Assembly: GCA_036794395.1 (NCBI GenBank)
Contig: DAIRGS010000013.1
Coordinates: forward strand, 1-45,939
Direction of reading: 5' to 3'
DNA length: 45,939 nt
Source: DASXMX01 sp036794395
GTDB taxonomy: Bacteria; Planctomycetota; Phycisphaerae; Tepidisphaerales; Tepidisphaeraceae
The translations under genes and the position numbers were made by a program. The first letter of the stretch is position 1. Each line of letters opens with the position of its first letter. This document shows, one piece after another, positions 25,997 to 37,200 of the stretch. The notes beneath the pieces are model-generated. The model had not been told where the DNA came from. It was given only the letters and a program-made list of their open reading frames with translations, and searched no databases.

Positions 25997-28276
25997 TTAT
26001 CGGCGCATTTGAGCTTTGCGCAGGCCAAACCATATTACACCCGCGATCGCAATGATCAGCCCGACGCCCATCCATATTGCGAAAGAACTGCGTTCGATTG
26101 GAGGAGCCGCGGGAGTAACGCTTGCCAGCGGCTCGGAACCGGGCGGTGGACCTTGCGGATTCGATCTTGACGCGACACGTGTGCTTAAAACAAATTGACC
26201 AGCCGGCAACACTCCTGTCGAAACCTCCGTAAGCTCAAGGGTCTCCGTGAGAATGGGCTCGGAAAAAAACTGGTCTGGAATCATGCGATAAGTGAAGTGA
26301 TCGCGCACGATTTCATGGGCAAGCCAGATATCGCGGCCCGGGAGTTGGGTGAGCTGATTGCAGGTGATGCGGACAATCGGCTTCCGGTCATAACACTCGT
26401 CGATCCGCCGGAGAGCAAAGTGCAGTTGCGGGTCGAGGTAATAGATGAAGTTGCGCGTTGGTGGCAACGCGTGCAATCGGACGCGCTCCGGATTGACGTC
26501 GATCAATTCAATTCGCTTCATCGGCCGATCTTCGAGCACGACATCACTTACGGACACAAGCGATGCGCCCGCAGCCAATCGCCGAAGAATCTGCCCTGCC
26601 GGCCCAACCGATTTCAACTCCGCCGGCCGCATCGGCATCGAAAGGCCCGCCCAATCGAGATACTCACACGAAAACTGATTGAACCGGCTCATGTGCGCCA
26701 GGTACTCCTGTCCTGTTTGATAATTCGGCGCGCCCGACGCCCAACTGTACGTTTCCCCATCAATCGCGAATTCAAACGCATCATTTCCGCGTGTCCCGTT
26801 GCTCCAGAAATACATTTTCCCTGGGTCCAATGCCGCACGAGACGATGACTTCCTGAAGAAGAAAGGTTCGACAAAGTATTTTGACTTCGCCGCCTCCTCG
26901 CCGAGCCGGCTTGATGCATTCCGCGTCCAACCGAGCTTGATCGGTTTCAACCCTGCATCGATCCGCACCAGCGCCGTGCGTACGTCCTCAGGGAGCAACA
27001 AGTTGCTCCTGGGAAACTGCGGAGGCGGCAATTCCACTGGTGGCGGCGGCAGGACAGAACCATCAGCCGATTGCTTGATGGCATCGAAATATGCTTTTGA
27101 ATCAGCGCGCCATTCCTCCGCCTCCGCGGCCGGAAGTCGGACGAATCCTGCCCCGTCGAAAAAGATCACTCCCACTGGCGCGACGTTCCCCGGAGCCACG
27201 ACCTCCGAAAGCAGAATGAGACGTGCGGGTTGTTTGATGGTTCCCGGCCTCACCGACCCATTGGCAAGATACTCAAACCGCCCGGAAGCATGGATCGCCT
27301 GCAAGTCAGGGGGAAATTTCCCACCATGCTTATTTGCATAGATGAAGAGGTTTATTCCGGCCTGCCTCATCGCGCTGAGAGTGTCACCAGGCTGAGACAT
27401 CTGTGTTGCCGGATTGCTCGCCGCGAGATTGTTGACTGGTGGCGGCAGGGGCGGCTTCTGCTGCGCAACGGCGACAGTCCCGATCGCGGCTGCCGTTGAA
27501 GCAATGAGAACAATCGCCGCCAACTTCGCCTTGGCAATCATCATTGCATTCCCGGCTCCCCTGGCCATGGTCAACGCTTTGGCCGATGCCGCCCCGGCAG
27601 TGGCCAACTTTCCCACCGCAAAAGCCGTCGCGGTCTTGACCGTCAATGCGTGCAACGCGGTCGGAACTACAACAGGCGCCAGGATTGCGCCCAATATGTC
27701 ATCTGCAATGGGAAATCCCTTACCGGCGAGGCGTTGCTTCAGCAGCGCGCGCGCCTGCTTCAATCGTGCCGTGACTGTGCTCTCCGCCCAGTTCAAACGC
27801 TTCGCGGCCTCGCGCTTGGTGAACCCCTCAAGATGGCAGCACACGATCACCCGCCGTAATCTGTCCGGCAATTTCGCGATCTGCTCGTCGAGCGTCATCC
27901 GCAAATCCGCATCGTCTGTCGTCGCTTGACGTCTTGCTCCAAGGTTCGCCATGAGTCGCTGCTCCTGGACAATGCGTCGCGCGGTCGCTCGTCGGGATTG
28001 CAATGCAATGCGCGTGGCGACCCCAAACAGCCAGTTCCCCAGCAGCCCCGGCTCGCGAATGCTCCTGGCCTTCATTGCCAGCAATAGAAACGTCGCCTGG
28101 AATGCGTCATCGGCATCAGCCGCGTTCCGCAAGATCCGCCGGCAAATCCCAAGCACCATGGGTCCATGCCGATCCACCAGAGCCGCGAACGCTTCCGCAT
28201 CATGCGCCGTGACAAAGCGGCGCAGAAGCGCTTCATCATCGATTGCGGAGTTGTCCCGTTCGATTTCCCGCGTCAT
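25997..28276 (-). CDS. ECF sigma factor with membrane-spanning C-terminal extension
   Basis: A 759-residue protein. Residues 15-95 are sigma-70 region 2 (DADDAFQATFLLLAMKA) and 128-182 region 4 (LPDRLRRVIVCCHLEGFTK). After a small linker, a hydrophobic segment (252-272) and a Pro-rich stretch lead to a large domain, closed by a second membrane segment at 732-752 and a short basic tail. The sigma part would be cytoplasmic and about 450 residues extracytoplasmic. Within these, RQAGINLFIYANKHGGKFPP and VGVIFFDGAGFVRL resemble the head of H-X9-DG pseudopilins, such as the one encoded next. ECF factors with long extensions are known in planctomycetes; this architecture suggests direct envelope sensing. 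I chose the ATG at 28276, which overlaps a leader peptide's stop and follows GGGGTGG. Confidence 0.85.
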   Translation of the reverse strand: MTREIERDNSAIDDEALLRRFVTAHDAEAFAALVDRHGPMVLGICRRILRNAADADDAFQATFLLLAMKARSIREPGLLGNWLFGVATRIALQSRRATARRIVQEQRLMANLGARRQATTDDADLRMTLDEQIAKLPDRLRRVIVCCHLEGFTKREAAKRLNWAESTVTARLKQARALLKQRLAGKGFPIADDILGAILAPVVVPTALHALTVKTATAFAVGKLATAGAASAKALTMARGAGNAMMIAKAKLAAIVLIASTAAAIGTVAVAQQKPPLPPPVNNLAASNPATQMSQPGDTLSAMRQAGINLFIYANKHGGKFPPDLQAIHASGRFEYLANGSVRPGTIKQPARLILLSEVVAPGNVAPVGVIFFDGAGFVRLPAAEAEEWRADSKAYFDAIKQSADGSVLPPPPVELPPPQFPRSNLLLPEDVRTALVRIDAGLKPIKLGWTRNASSRLGEEAAKSKYFVEPFFFRKSSSRAALDPGKMYFWSNGTRGNDAFEFAIDGETYSWASGAPNYQTGQEYLAHMSRFNQFSCEYLDWAGLSMPMRPAELKSVGPAGQILRRLAAGASLVSVSDVVLEDRPMKRIELIDVNPERVRLHALPPTRNFIYYLDPQLHFALRRIDECYDRKPIVRITCNQLTQLPGRDIWLAHEIVRDHFTYRMIPDQFFSEPILTETLELTEVSTGVLPAGQFVLSTRVASRSNPQGPPPGSEPLASVTPAAPPIERSSFAIWMGVGLIIAIAGVIWFGLRKAQMRR

Positions 28277-28314
28277 GTCCACCCCATACTGCCGCGAGCG
28301 ACCATTTTGGGCAT
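28273..28314 (-). CDS. 13-residue leader peptide overlapping the sigma-factor start
   Basis: MPKMVARGSMGWT, preceded by a strong Shine-Dalgarno sequence (AGGAGA, 28321-28326 on the minus strand, 6 bases before the ATG). Its TGA stop overlaps the sigma factor's ATG as ATGA. The best ribosome-binding site in this region therefore drives a frame different from that of the sigma factor. This suggests coupled translation or attenuation. Alternatively it is chance, and GGGGTGG just before 28276 is the real site. Confidence 0.45.
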   Translation of the reverse strand: MPKMVARGSMGWT

Positions 28315-28501
28315 GAAAAATCTCCTGAGCGGACAATCGGTCGAATGGGAGAACAAATAGCTTGTAGGGTGGGCACCGCGGATGTAGATTCCGGCCTGCA
28401 AATCTGGGCGGAGTTTTAGGTTTTGTTTCAGATCATCGTTGCGGGCGAGGGCGCGAAGCCACCTCAAGTGTCGGGCCGCCATCACGCAGGAGGGAATGCG
28501 A

Positions 28502-30943
28502 ATGCAGATCAAATCGATCGACCTTTTGGAAAAAATACGTGGGCCCAAAGCACGACTCGCGCAACGGCGTTCGGTATTTCGCGCATCGTTCGCGACCGTC
28601 TTGGCAGCGATGGTGAACGCGGGCTGGCCGTCACTACCGGCAGCAATGGCCGCTGATCAAGTGCTGACACACGCAGGAAACGGGGTTTGGAGCAATGGGA
28701 ACGCTTGGACGCCGTTTGGCGTGCCGAATAACGGCGCATTGACTTACGATGCAGTATTTAACGGGCAGTACGTTGGACTCGGCGTCGACACCCTTACACT
28801 CGGTTTCAATCCCACCATTGAAAAATACACAATGACCGGCGGCTTCCTCGCCGGCCCGGACGGCGGAACGCCCTTCACGCTCACACTCAACGATGCACTC
28901 AACTGGTCGGGCGGAATCATCGGACGTGGAACCGTCATCGCCAAGGCCGGCGGTAGCATCGCCGTCAACAGCACCTGCATTCTCGGCGCGGCAACACTCG
29001 ATAACCGCGGCACCATCACTTACACCGCCACTTTCGACTCAACCGTGGACAACCAACTTCCCTTGCGCCTCGATGCCGGCGGCGTGATCGTTAACCGACT
29101 CGGCGCTACCTTCGACATCGCCGGAAATGGCGGCATCAGCGTCACCAGCGCGACCACGCACTTTGACAACCAGGGCTTGCTGGTCAAATCCGCCGGCACT
29201 GGCGTCAGCAAGATTGAAACGGCATTCAACGATACGGGAACCGTGCGGGTCGACAGTGGAACGCTCGACTTCCTCGGCGGTGCTTCCACTCATTCGGGAA
29301 CCCTGACGGCATCTTCCGGCGCTACATTGGCATTCGAAAGCGGCGCCCATACTTTTAACCCGACGGCCTCGCTCGGCGGTCAGGGGACGATCCAGTTTGG
29401 CGGGGATAATGTCACGTTTGGCGGAACGCTTTTGGGTGGCGCCGGCGCTCTTGAAGTGCGCATCGGCCTGACCCAGTTTGTGGCCGGGTCGGATCTCACG
29501 GCCTTTGGTAAATCAGTCGCCACCGGCGGTCGGGCACTGCGATTGATCGGCCAGGGAACGACGACTTTCAATACAGGTCATACGGTCGAGTTGGCCGATC
29601 TCGCGAGCAATAACAATTTTACCCTCACGAGCAATGCCAGCATTTTCCTCAATGGCGCCGACGACCTGTCGCTAACCGGGCCCTCAAACTGGACAGGTGG
29701 AACGGTCTCGGCCGTCCAGGAAGGTTCGGTCAAATCCCTGACCGTCAACGCCCCCATGACAATCAGCGGCGCGGGAATGGCCCTGGATCATCGCCGGCTG
29801 CAAAACAATTCCACCCTCACCTGGACCGGCGGCTACATCCAGGCCAAGAACGCCGCGGTGATCGAGAACACGGCAAACGCGACAATCGACATTCAAACCG
29901 ATACGCGAATTGAATGGGGACCCACAAAAACCGGTGCGTTTCTTCCCTCGATCACCAATGCCGGGCTGATCGTCAAGTCGGCCGGCACCGGCGAGGCGTC
30001 TTTCGAAGATGTTCGTCTCACCAATACCGGCACCCTGCGTGTTCAATCCGGCACGCTCACCTTCAATCACGGCGCCACCAATGCCGGCTTTCAGGGCTAT
30101 ACCGATACCGGCGTCAACTCCGGCACTTATCAGATCGACCAGGGGGCCACTCTCGTCGTGTCCGATCATGTAATGGACGCAACTTCGAGCGTGCTTGGCG
30201 CCGGAACCATGGAATTCCGCAGCAACAACAACTCGGTTGCCGGCATTTATAACATGACCGGCCGTACCAACGGATACGGCGGGCTGGCGTTCCTCTCCGG
30301 CGCGACGGTCACGAATCTGGGCCAACTCTTGAACGTGAACTTCAACGGAGGCGTGACGTTCGATACCGGAAAGCCGATCACGATTCACGATTTGGTTCTT
30401 AACGGCACCCTGGGTGGCTCGGACCCGATCACAATCACCGGAAAAGTATCCGGAGCCGGCACCCTTGCATCGGCGAACATCGTGGCCCAGGGCGACGTGG
30501 CCCCGGGCAATTCACCTGGAATCTTGAGCGTGCAGGGAACCTTCGCCATGACCTCGTCAGCCGATCTCAATATCGAGCTCGGCGGCCATCTCAATGAATC
30601 GGGCATCACGCGATTCGACGTTTTGACCGCCACTGGCGGCATAACTATAAGCGGCAGTCTCGCCCTCACCCTCGTGAATGATTACACGCCCGCCGCTACA
30701 GATCACATGGCAATTGTGACCGCGGGCGGGCAGCTCAGCGGCCTGCTCGACAACGTCGCCCCGGGCTCACGCCTGACGACCACCGACGGCATCGGGTCAT
30801 TCATCGTCAACTACGGCCCCGGCAGCGTTTTCGGAAGTAACAGTGTCGTCGTCAGCAACTTCCAGGCAGTCCCCGAACCGGCCGCCGCCGCCATTCTTGC
30901 CTTGCTCGGCACCCGTGCCCTCGCACGTCATCGCCGAAGATAA
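28502..30943 (+). CDS. PEP-CTERM surface protein with repetitive beta structure
   Basis: An 813-residue exported protein. An extended, basic N-terminus precedes the hydrophobic signal segment (FRASFATVLAAMVNAG), with cleavage likely near AMAADQ. The mature protein is Gly/Thr/Asn-rich with many short beta-repeats (SAGTGVSKIETAFNDTGT and SAGTGEASFEDVRLTNTGT are parallel units), typical of a beta-solenoid. The C-terminus, VPEPAAAAILALLGTRALA followed by RHRRR, is a PEP-CTERM sorting signal (PEP motif, hydrophobic helix, basic cluster) recognised by exosortase-type enzymes. The start at 28502 is fixed by AGGAGG 8 bases upstream; an ATG at 28496 is too close to it. It is divergent from the sigma-factor operon and shares its upstream region, which is a hint, not proof, of control by that sigma factor. 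Confidence 0.85.
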   Translation: MQIKSIDLLEKIRGPKARLAQRRSVFRASFATVLAAMVNAGWPSLPAAMAADQVLTHAGNGVWSNGNAWTPFGVPNNGALTYDAVFNGQYVGLGVDTLTLGFNPTIEKYTMTGGFLAGPDGGTPFTLTLNDALNWSGGIIGRGTVIAKAGGSIAVNSTCILGAATLDNRGTITYTATFDSTVDNQLPLRLDAGGVIVNRLGATFDIAGNGGISVTSATTHFDNQGLLVKSAGTGVSKIETAFNDTGTVRVDSGTLDFLGGASTHSGTLTASSGATLAFESGAHTFNPTASLGGQGTIQFGGDNVTFGGTLLGGAGALEVRIGLTQFVAGSDLTAFGKSVATGGRALRLIGQGTTTFNTGHTVELADLASNNNFTLTSNASIFLNGADDLSLTGPSNWTGGTVSAVQEGSVKSLTVNAPMTISGAGMALDHRRLQNNSTLTWTGGYIQAKNAAVIENTANATIDIQTDTRIEWGPTKTGAFLPSITNAGLIVKSAGTGEASFEDVRLTNTGTLRVQSGTLTFNHGATNAGFQGYTDTGVNSGTYQIDQGATLVVSDHVMDATSSVLGAGTMEFRSNNNSVAGIYNMTGRTNGYGGLAFLSGATVTNLGQLLNVNFNGGVTFDTGKPITIHDLVLNGTLGGSDPITITGKVSGAGTLASANIVAQGDVAPGNSPGILSVQGTFAMTSSADLNIELGGHLNESGITRFDVLTATGGITISGSLALTLVNDYTPAATDHMAIVTAGGQLSGLLDNVAPGSRLTTTDGIGSFIVNYGPGSVFGSNSVVVSNFQAVPEPAAAAILALLGTRALARHRRR

Positions 30944-31253
30944 TTCCGATTTGATGTCCATCTGATCGGCGGTAAACCTTTTCAAACAAGCTCCGCAGAA
31001 TGCGGTAACCCGTCGCCCCCGCCACCGCGTTTCAACTGGACGGCAGGGCCGGCGCCCGTAAGTGCCGCGTTCAGACCTGTTGGCGGTGTCGGCACCGGCC
31101 CCAGCGAGGAGCCCGTCACCCTGTTCACAACCAGTTCCTGAAGAAACGTTGTCGAATCCAATGCCACCAGTTTAACCGAGCTAGAGCATATTTCAGGTTG
31201 GTTGATCGCTTAATCGGGGCTTCCGCCCAATCCGCGGCTGCCCCGCCAAACGC
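30944..31253. other. intergenic region between convergent genes
   Basis: These 310 bases hold no gene I can support. A 61-residue minus-strand frame (30982-31167, MALDSTTFLQELVVN...) has a protein-like start but no ribosome-binding site or recognisable family, and may be a remnant. A weak GGGGC/GCCCC pairing near 31216-31245 could belong to a terminator for the giant gene. Confidence 0.4.
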
Positions 31254-34200
31254 CTACTTGCGCTCGTGCCCCCGGGTTGCTCTGTGCGGCTGCTTCGAAT
31301 GATTCTTCTTCTCCGAACCGCGCGCGAGAACCGAATCGCCGTTCTGATCCTCATACGCGCTCGGCGTCGTCGATACCGCAGGCGTCCCCGCAATCGATAT
31401 CGACGAGAATACCGCCCCATTCACGGTCGCTTTAGATGCCGGCTTTGAAGATGCGCTAGTCGACTGTGCGCCGGGCGTTGTCGCAATTTTGTTCGTGATC
31501 GACTTTTCGGCGGTGGAAGTGGCCGGAGCAGTCGCTTGAGACGGCGCGATGGCGGCGGTTGGACTTGTGAGCGCACGTGCACTTACCGGTTTAGCAGCCG
31601 ATTGCGACGATACCGCGGGAACCCCAACAGGCTTTGCAGCAACCGTCGAAGACCTGGGAACCCCCGATGGGGAGACGACCTTCACCGAACCTGCCACAAG
31701 ATCGCGCGTTGCAATATGTGCCACGATCGGCGCGGACGGAGTCGAGATCGCTTTGCCTGCGGCAGTACTGGTATTGCTCGGGGTCGTCAGCGGCGCGCTG
31801 TTGGCGACCGCCACAGGCTCAACGGTAGCAGTTACGGGCACGATGCCGTTTGTCACCGCGGCCGTCGAGCCAGATCCGAATTGGCCGCCTGTTGCTGCCG
31901 ACATTCCCGGAGCGGCTGTCGCAACAGCCGCCTGAGTTGGCGAGGGCAGCACGGCGTTAAAATTCTTCTGAAGCAGCGTCGCGTCGCTCAGGTTGATCGC
32001 CCCGTCGTAATTGAAATCGCCGCGGTCCCACCGAGCTCCCGTCGCTACGTTAAAATTCCGCGCCATCTGAATTGCATCGGTCGAGTTCACCACTCCATCC
32101 AGATTCGCGTCGCCTTTAACCGTAAAACGAACCTCGATCGTGTTTCCAGTTTGCCCGGTCACAAATCCGTCCGCGGAGTCGGCGTACCCGATCCCAAACG
32201 CGCTGCTGATTCCGCTCACGGCCGATGACGTAATCGCGCCGATCGAGGCCGTCGCCAGGCCGTTCCATACACCGCCATTGTAACCGTTCGCCAGGGACTG
32301 GCGAATCAATTGCGCCGCGCTTTGGGCATCGGTATAGCTGAAGTAAAGCGTGCTCCGCCCGATTTCCAGGTTGATGCCGTTGAGCGCGCCGGGATTTGCT
32401 AGGCCCGTCAAAGTGAAGTTCCCGTTAAAGTGAATAATGCCCGGCAACGGATTTCCATTTGAAAAATCCAGCGTGATCAGATCATTGCCGCCGTTCCCGT
32501 TGAAAGTCAGACCCGCCGGATCATTTAAAAGCACCCGTCCGCTAACGCTCCCCATTGTCCAGTCGATATGAGCCAGATCGGCGTCGCGCACAAGCCGGAT
32601 CGCGTCATTTGTAGTCGCCCCCTGAATCACGTCCGCCAAAGGCGCAAACCCCGCCGGCCCGGTGAACGCCGACTGCCCGCCCGCCGTCACCGCCCGGATC
32701 CGATAGAAGTATGCAACTCGCGCCGCCGCGGTCGTGTCCACAAAAGACGTCGCCGGAGCGGTCACAAAGTACCGTGCTTCGATCGAACTGAAGTCGCTGC
32801 TGCGGCTTCGCTCAATCACATATCCACTGGGCTGCGCCGATCCCTTCTGCCAGCTCAGGTAGATCGGCGTTGTCGCGGACGCCGCCGGACTCGCCGCAAC
32901 GCCACTAGCCGCCGCCGCACCGGCCGGCTGTGTTGCCGAGGCCGAAAGTCCGGGAGGCGACGTCGGCACCGCGAGCGACGCGATCCGAAGATTCCTTCCA
33001 CCGCCCGGAATCGCGCCGCTGTAGTAGACATCCGTCCCATTCACGACCGCGGCCATGTTGCCGAGGAACAGCGCCGTTGATTGAGTCCCGTCCGACGCCG
33101 TACCGATCGTGTCAATCTGAATCGTTCCCGCCAGCGTCCCGTCGGATCGCCACAGGAATTGGGAATCCGAATAGACGAAGTCCCCGCCGGCCGCCAACCC
33201 GAAAAGCTGCGGGTTGCCGTTTTGCATGTCCTCAGTGACCGCCGTACTGCGGATTCGAACCGTGCCGGCGGCAGTGCCGTCGCTCTTCCACAAACTCCCG
33301 CCTGTGTCGGATTGCGAAAACGCACTTGCCTCATCGGCAAAGAAAAACGCCACACCGCCCACATTCGTGATCCCGAAAATCTTGCCTCCGTTTACGCCGA
33401 AGTTCGCGTCGATCAGCGGATCGTACACCGGAACCGTTCCGCCGGGCGTCCCATCGCTTTTCCACAGCACCGTTCCCGCGCCCGCCTGTGGCGCGGCAAA
33501 AAACAGCGTCCCATTCATGTTCGTAAGATCGTTGACCAGCCACGGGTCCTGGTACTGCGTGTACTGGCTCAGCAACGTGGCCGTGGTATCGCCCGCCGCC
33601 ACCTTGTACAAACCCACCGTCGATCCAAACAGTGTGAAGAACAGCGTCCCGTTGACGTCCGTCATCACCCGCGCGCCCTGCTGATAGTTGTAGGACGGGG
33701 TGCTGATCTGAATCGTCGTCGTCCCATCGGTGCGCATCAGCGCACCGTCGGACCCGCGGTAATATAGATACCCGCTTGATAGCGCGAACGGATGTTCCAA
33801 TCCGGTGAGCAACGGCGCATACATCCGCGCGCCGGCGATGATGTGCGTCCCGCCGGCAGTGCCGTCGGAAACATACAGGTGGCGCGTGTCCGATGTCGGC
33901 GAGCCATCCACAAAGTAAAGCAATCCATTGGCCGCCCCCAGGATGGCCGGCCGCCCAAGGTTTGGATCAGCGTAAATCAGCGACGATGTTCCCGTCGCTG
34001 GGTCCGCCCGGAACAGTCCAACGCGGCCCTTGGCATCTTTTCCTACGAAGTAAAGTACGCCGTTAAAGTCATACGGATAAGTTGCCCCGCCCGCGAACAG
34101 CTGTGTGGGCGTAGCGCCTGCTCCGCCGCTGAGCATCCAAAGCCCCGAGGTGCCCGCGTTCGGCCCGTCTGGATACGTCCCGCTATCAGTGTAATAGACC

Positions 34201-37200
34201 GCGCCGTTGCTCCCGGTGATCCAATCCGGGAACGCGGCCGTTGAAATAAGCCCGATATTGGTGATCCGCGTCGTCCCGGCATCCGTCCCGTCCGTCGCCC
34301 ACACCTGCCCGTCGATCCCTCCCGTAAACGTCGTCACCCCGTTTACCCCGCTAATGCCCGTAATTCCGAACGTCATCGACGTGACAAAGCTTGTCCCCGC
34401 CGGGGTCAGGTCGCTCTTCCACAACTCGAAGTACGAATTGGGCAGCGTGAAATATAACTCATTCCCGACTGCGGCCATCGAAAGAATCGGATGCGCCGCC
34501 GTCGTGAGAAGCACCGTTCCCGCCGTCGTCCCGTTGGAGAAATAAATCTGATTGTTCTTCGCCATGAACGCCACGCCGCCCGCCACCGGTGTCAGCATCG
34601 TGATCCCCGCGCCCCCAGGCTCGGTGAACACCACCGACGTCCCGCCCGGCGTACCGTCATTTGAATAGAGCGCGCTGATGTCCGTATACAACGTGGTGCC
34701 GCCGTAAGTCACCCGCGGCAAGCCAATCCCTGGCACAAAATCGGTCGTAGAGACAGTTCCTGCAACTGTTCCGTCCGTTTTCATAAGCCCGTTGGCCTGG
34801 AAGTAGAGTGTGTCATTGTAAATAGTGTAGTTGCTTGGAAAAGACGAGAAGGAACCGATGTTCTGAACCCCCGTACTGTCCGCCACGAAAAGCTTGTACG
34901 GCCCGGAATCAAACTGAACCGCGTAATACAGACGATTGTGATACCCGATCGGCGAGCGGATGATCGGGAAAAACCCTCCGCTGGGCACCGTCCACAGATC
35001 CGCGACTTTCGCCACGCCCGCCGCCGTCCCGTCTGTCCGCCAAAGCGAAACCTGTCCGGTGATCCCCGAACCGACGGTGTAGTAAACGTAACCGCCCGCG
35101 ACGTTCAGCATCGCGACCGCGTTCGCCGGGTAACTCGCCAGCAGCGTCGTTCCGGTCGCCGTCCCGTCCGTCGCCCAAAGTTGTCCGGTCGCCGGCGAAC
35201 TCGAAGAATCCTGCGCTTTGAAAACCCCTTTCCCATTGACCACCATCACCGTCGACGCCGCCGCTCCGCTGTCGGATGCCACTGGAACGAATGGCGGCAA
35301 CTGCGTTACCGGCGTTGTCAGCGGCAACGAGAGCGTCGTCGAGTCCGAAACGTTCGAATACGCCGACGCTCCGCCGGCATCAATCGCATACACGCGGTAT
35401 GAGTAGCTCACGCCCGCGAGCGCCGTGCTGTCCGCGTAGCTGGTCACGTTTACACCGACCTGCCCGATCTGCGCAAAACTCCCACTTCCATCCGACCGCT
35501 GAATGACAAACCCCGTCTCGTTAACCGAATTATCCACCCATTGAAGGTCAATCTCGCTCTGACTCACCGGCCCCGCATACAGTCCCGTCGGCGCGATCGG
35601 TGGGAACAGGGGCGTCCTGAAGAAGAAAATGCTCGGGGCGGAGCTGCCCGCCACGTTGGTCGAATAGACGCGGTACCAATACTGTGTCTGCGAAAGTGCC
35701 GTCGCGTCGCTGAAGGACGTCGTCCCCGCCGCCAGCGCAACCGAACGATCGATCGTCGCAAAATCTGATCGGGTGCTGCGCTGTAGGGTCACGCCCGTTT
35801 CATGGTCCGACGAAGTTGCGCTGTCGCTCCAAGTCAGATTCACGCTGGAAGTCGCGAGGCTGGCCGTCGCGGCAAAGGCCCCTAAATGAGGCGGCGCCGC
35901 AGGGGTGCTCACCGGCCCTGACGTTGCCGCGCTCGATAGGCCCGCCGCGTTGAAGGCGCGAACGCGATAGTAATACGTGCTGCTGCCCACCAGCCCCGAA
36001 TCGACAAACCGACTCGTCCCGGCCGGCAGGTCAAACGACGCGTCGATCGACGAAAAGCCGGAAGATAGACTTCGTTCGAGCCTGAATCCTTCCTCGTTGT
36101 CGGAATGATCAGTCCAAGTCAAATCGATCTCGCTGCCGTACACGGACGTGGCGCTCAATGAGTCCGGCGGCGCGGGCAGCGTCATCACCGTCGCAACCGG
36201 GGTGTAATGGAACAGCTTTGAAAAACCAGGAACAGCCGAGGTATCAGCCGTGAACCAGATGTTGCCATCAATGACGACGAACTGCGAAGGCGAGTTTGCC
36301 GTAACCGGCGAGAGCCTGGGCAACCCGGGAACCGGCCGCGTTCCGTCCGTGGTGCCATCGCTGGTCCAGAACTCTCCATCATAAAGCGTCCCGGATTGCG
36401 ACTGGCCCGCATAGACGTGCGTCGCGAAATAGAACTGATTATTAACTACGAACGCCGCCACGATTTGCGGGTCATTCGAGTATCCAAATGCCCTAAGCGT
36501 GACAATGTTCCCCGGCGTTCCATCGGTGGCCCATAGATACTGTCCATCATTGAAGAAAATCTTCCCGTTGGCCGCCTGGATGTTGCCGGGTTGAAAGCGG
36601 TCCACCGGAAGGGTGGCTACGACGGTTGTGCCTTGGGGCGTGCCATCACTTCTGAACAGCGCCGGCATCGACCCGGTTGAGCCGCCTTCGACCCACGCGA
36701 AAAAGTATAGACTCCCATAGGCCGCCGTCAGCTCGTGCGGCTGCGCCCCGCCGAGGGTCAGATCTTTTCGAATGAATGTCAGCTGCACCGGCGGGGTGGC
36801 TGTGCCATCGGCAACGAAAAGCTGCTGGCTCCCGTCGCTGGCCGTATCGACGTAATACCCCTTACCGCCGATCACGATCGCGCCGATCGGAATCACACCG
36901 GCCGAGACGCTGCCCGCCGCCGCTGGGCTTGTCTCCAGGACTGTACCCTGAACGGTTCCATCGCTAATCCATGTTCGAAGGCTCGTCGTGTTCTGGACGA
37001 TTCGCACGGACTTTCCGTCGTCGCTGAGGGAAACACTGTCCACTCCACCGCTGACGAGCATGACCGCGTGCACTCCATCTGATCGGTATGCCGACCACCC
37101 CAAAACCGGATCGATCGCCTTAAATACAACCTGATGCCTGAACGGCGTCAATTGCGTGGCCGAATACCAGGGCGCCGTAGGCGCGACTTGATAGATGATC

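Noticed and set aside
30982..31167. 61-codon minus-strand frame between convergent genes
   Set aside because: Protein-like start but no ribosome-binding site or family; kept only as a possible remnant in the intergenic note.
31536..32228. Plus-strand frames opposite the C-terminal region of the giant protein
   Set aside because: Arg/His-rich shadows of the minus-strand gene, whose dockerin and tail are clear.
33248..33258. GGATTCGAACC, the complement of a tRNA T-arm consensus
   Set aside because: It lies inside the giant gene in a repeat codon context, and no cloverleaf can be formed around it.
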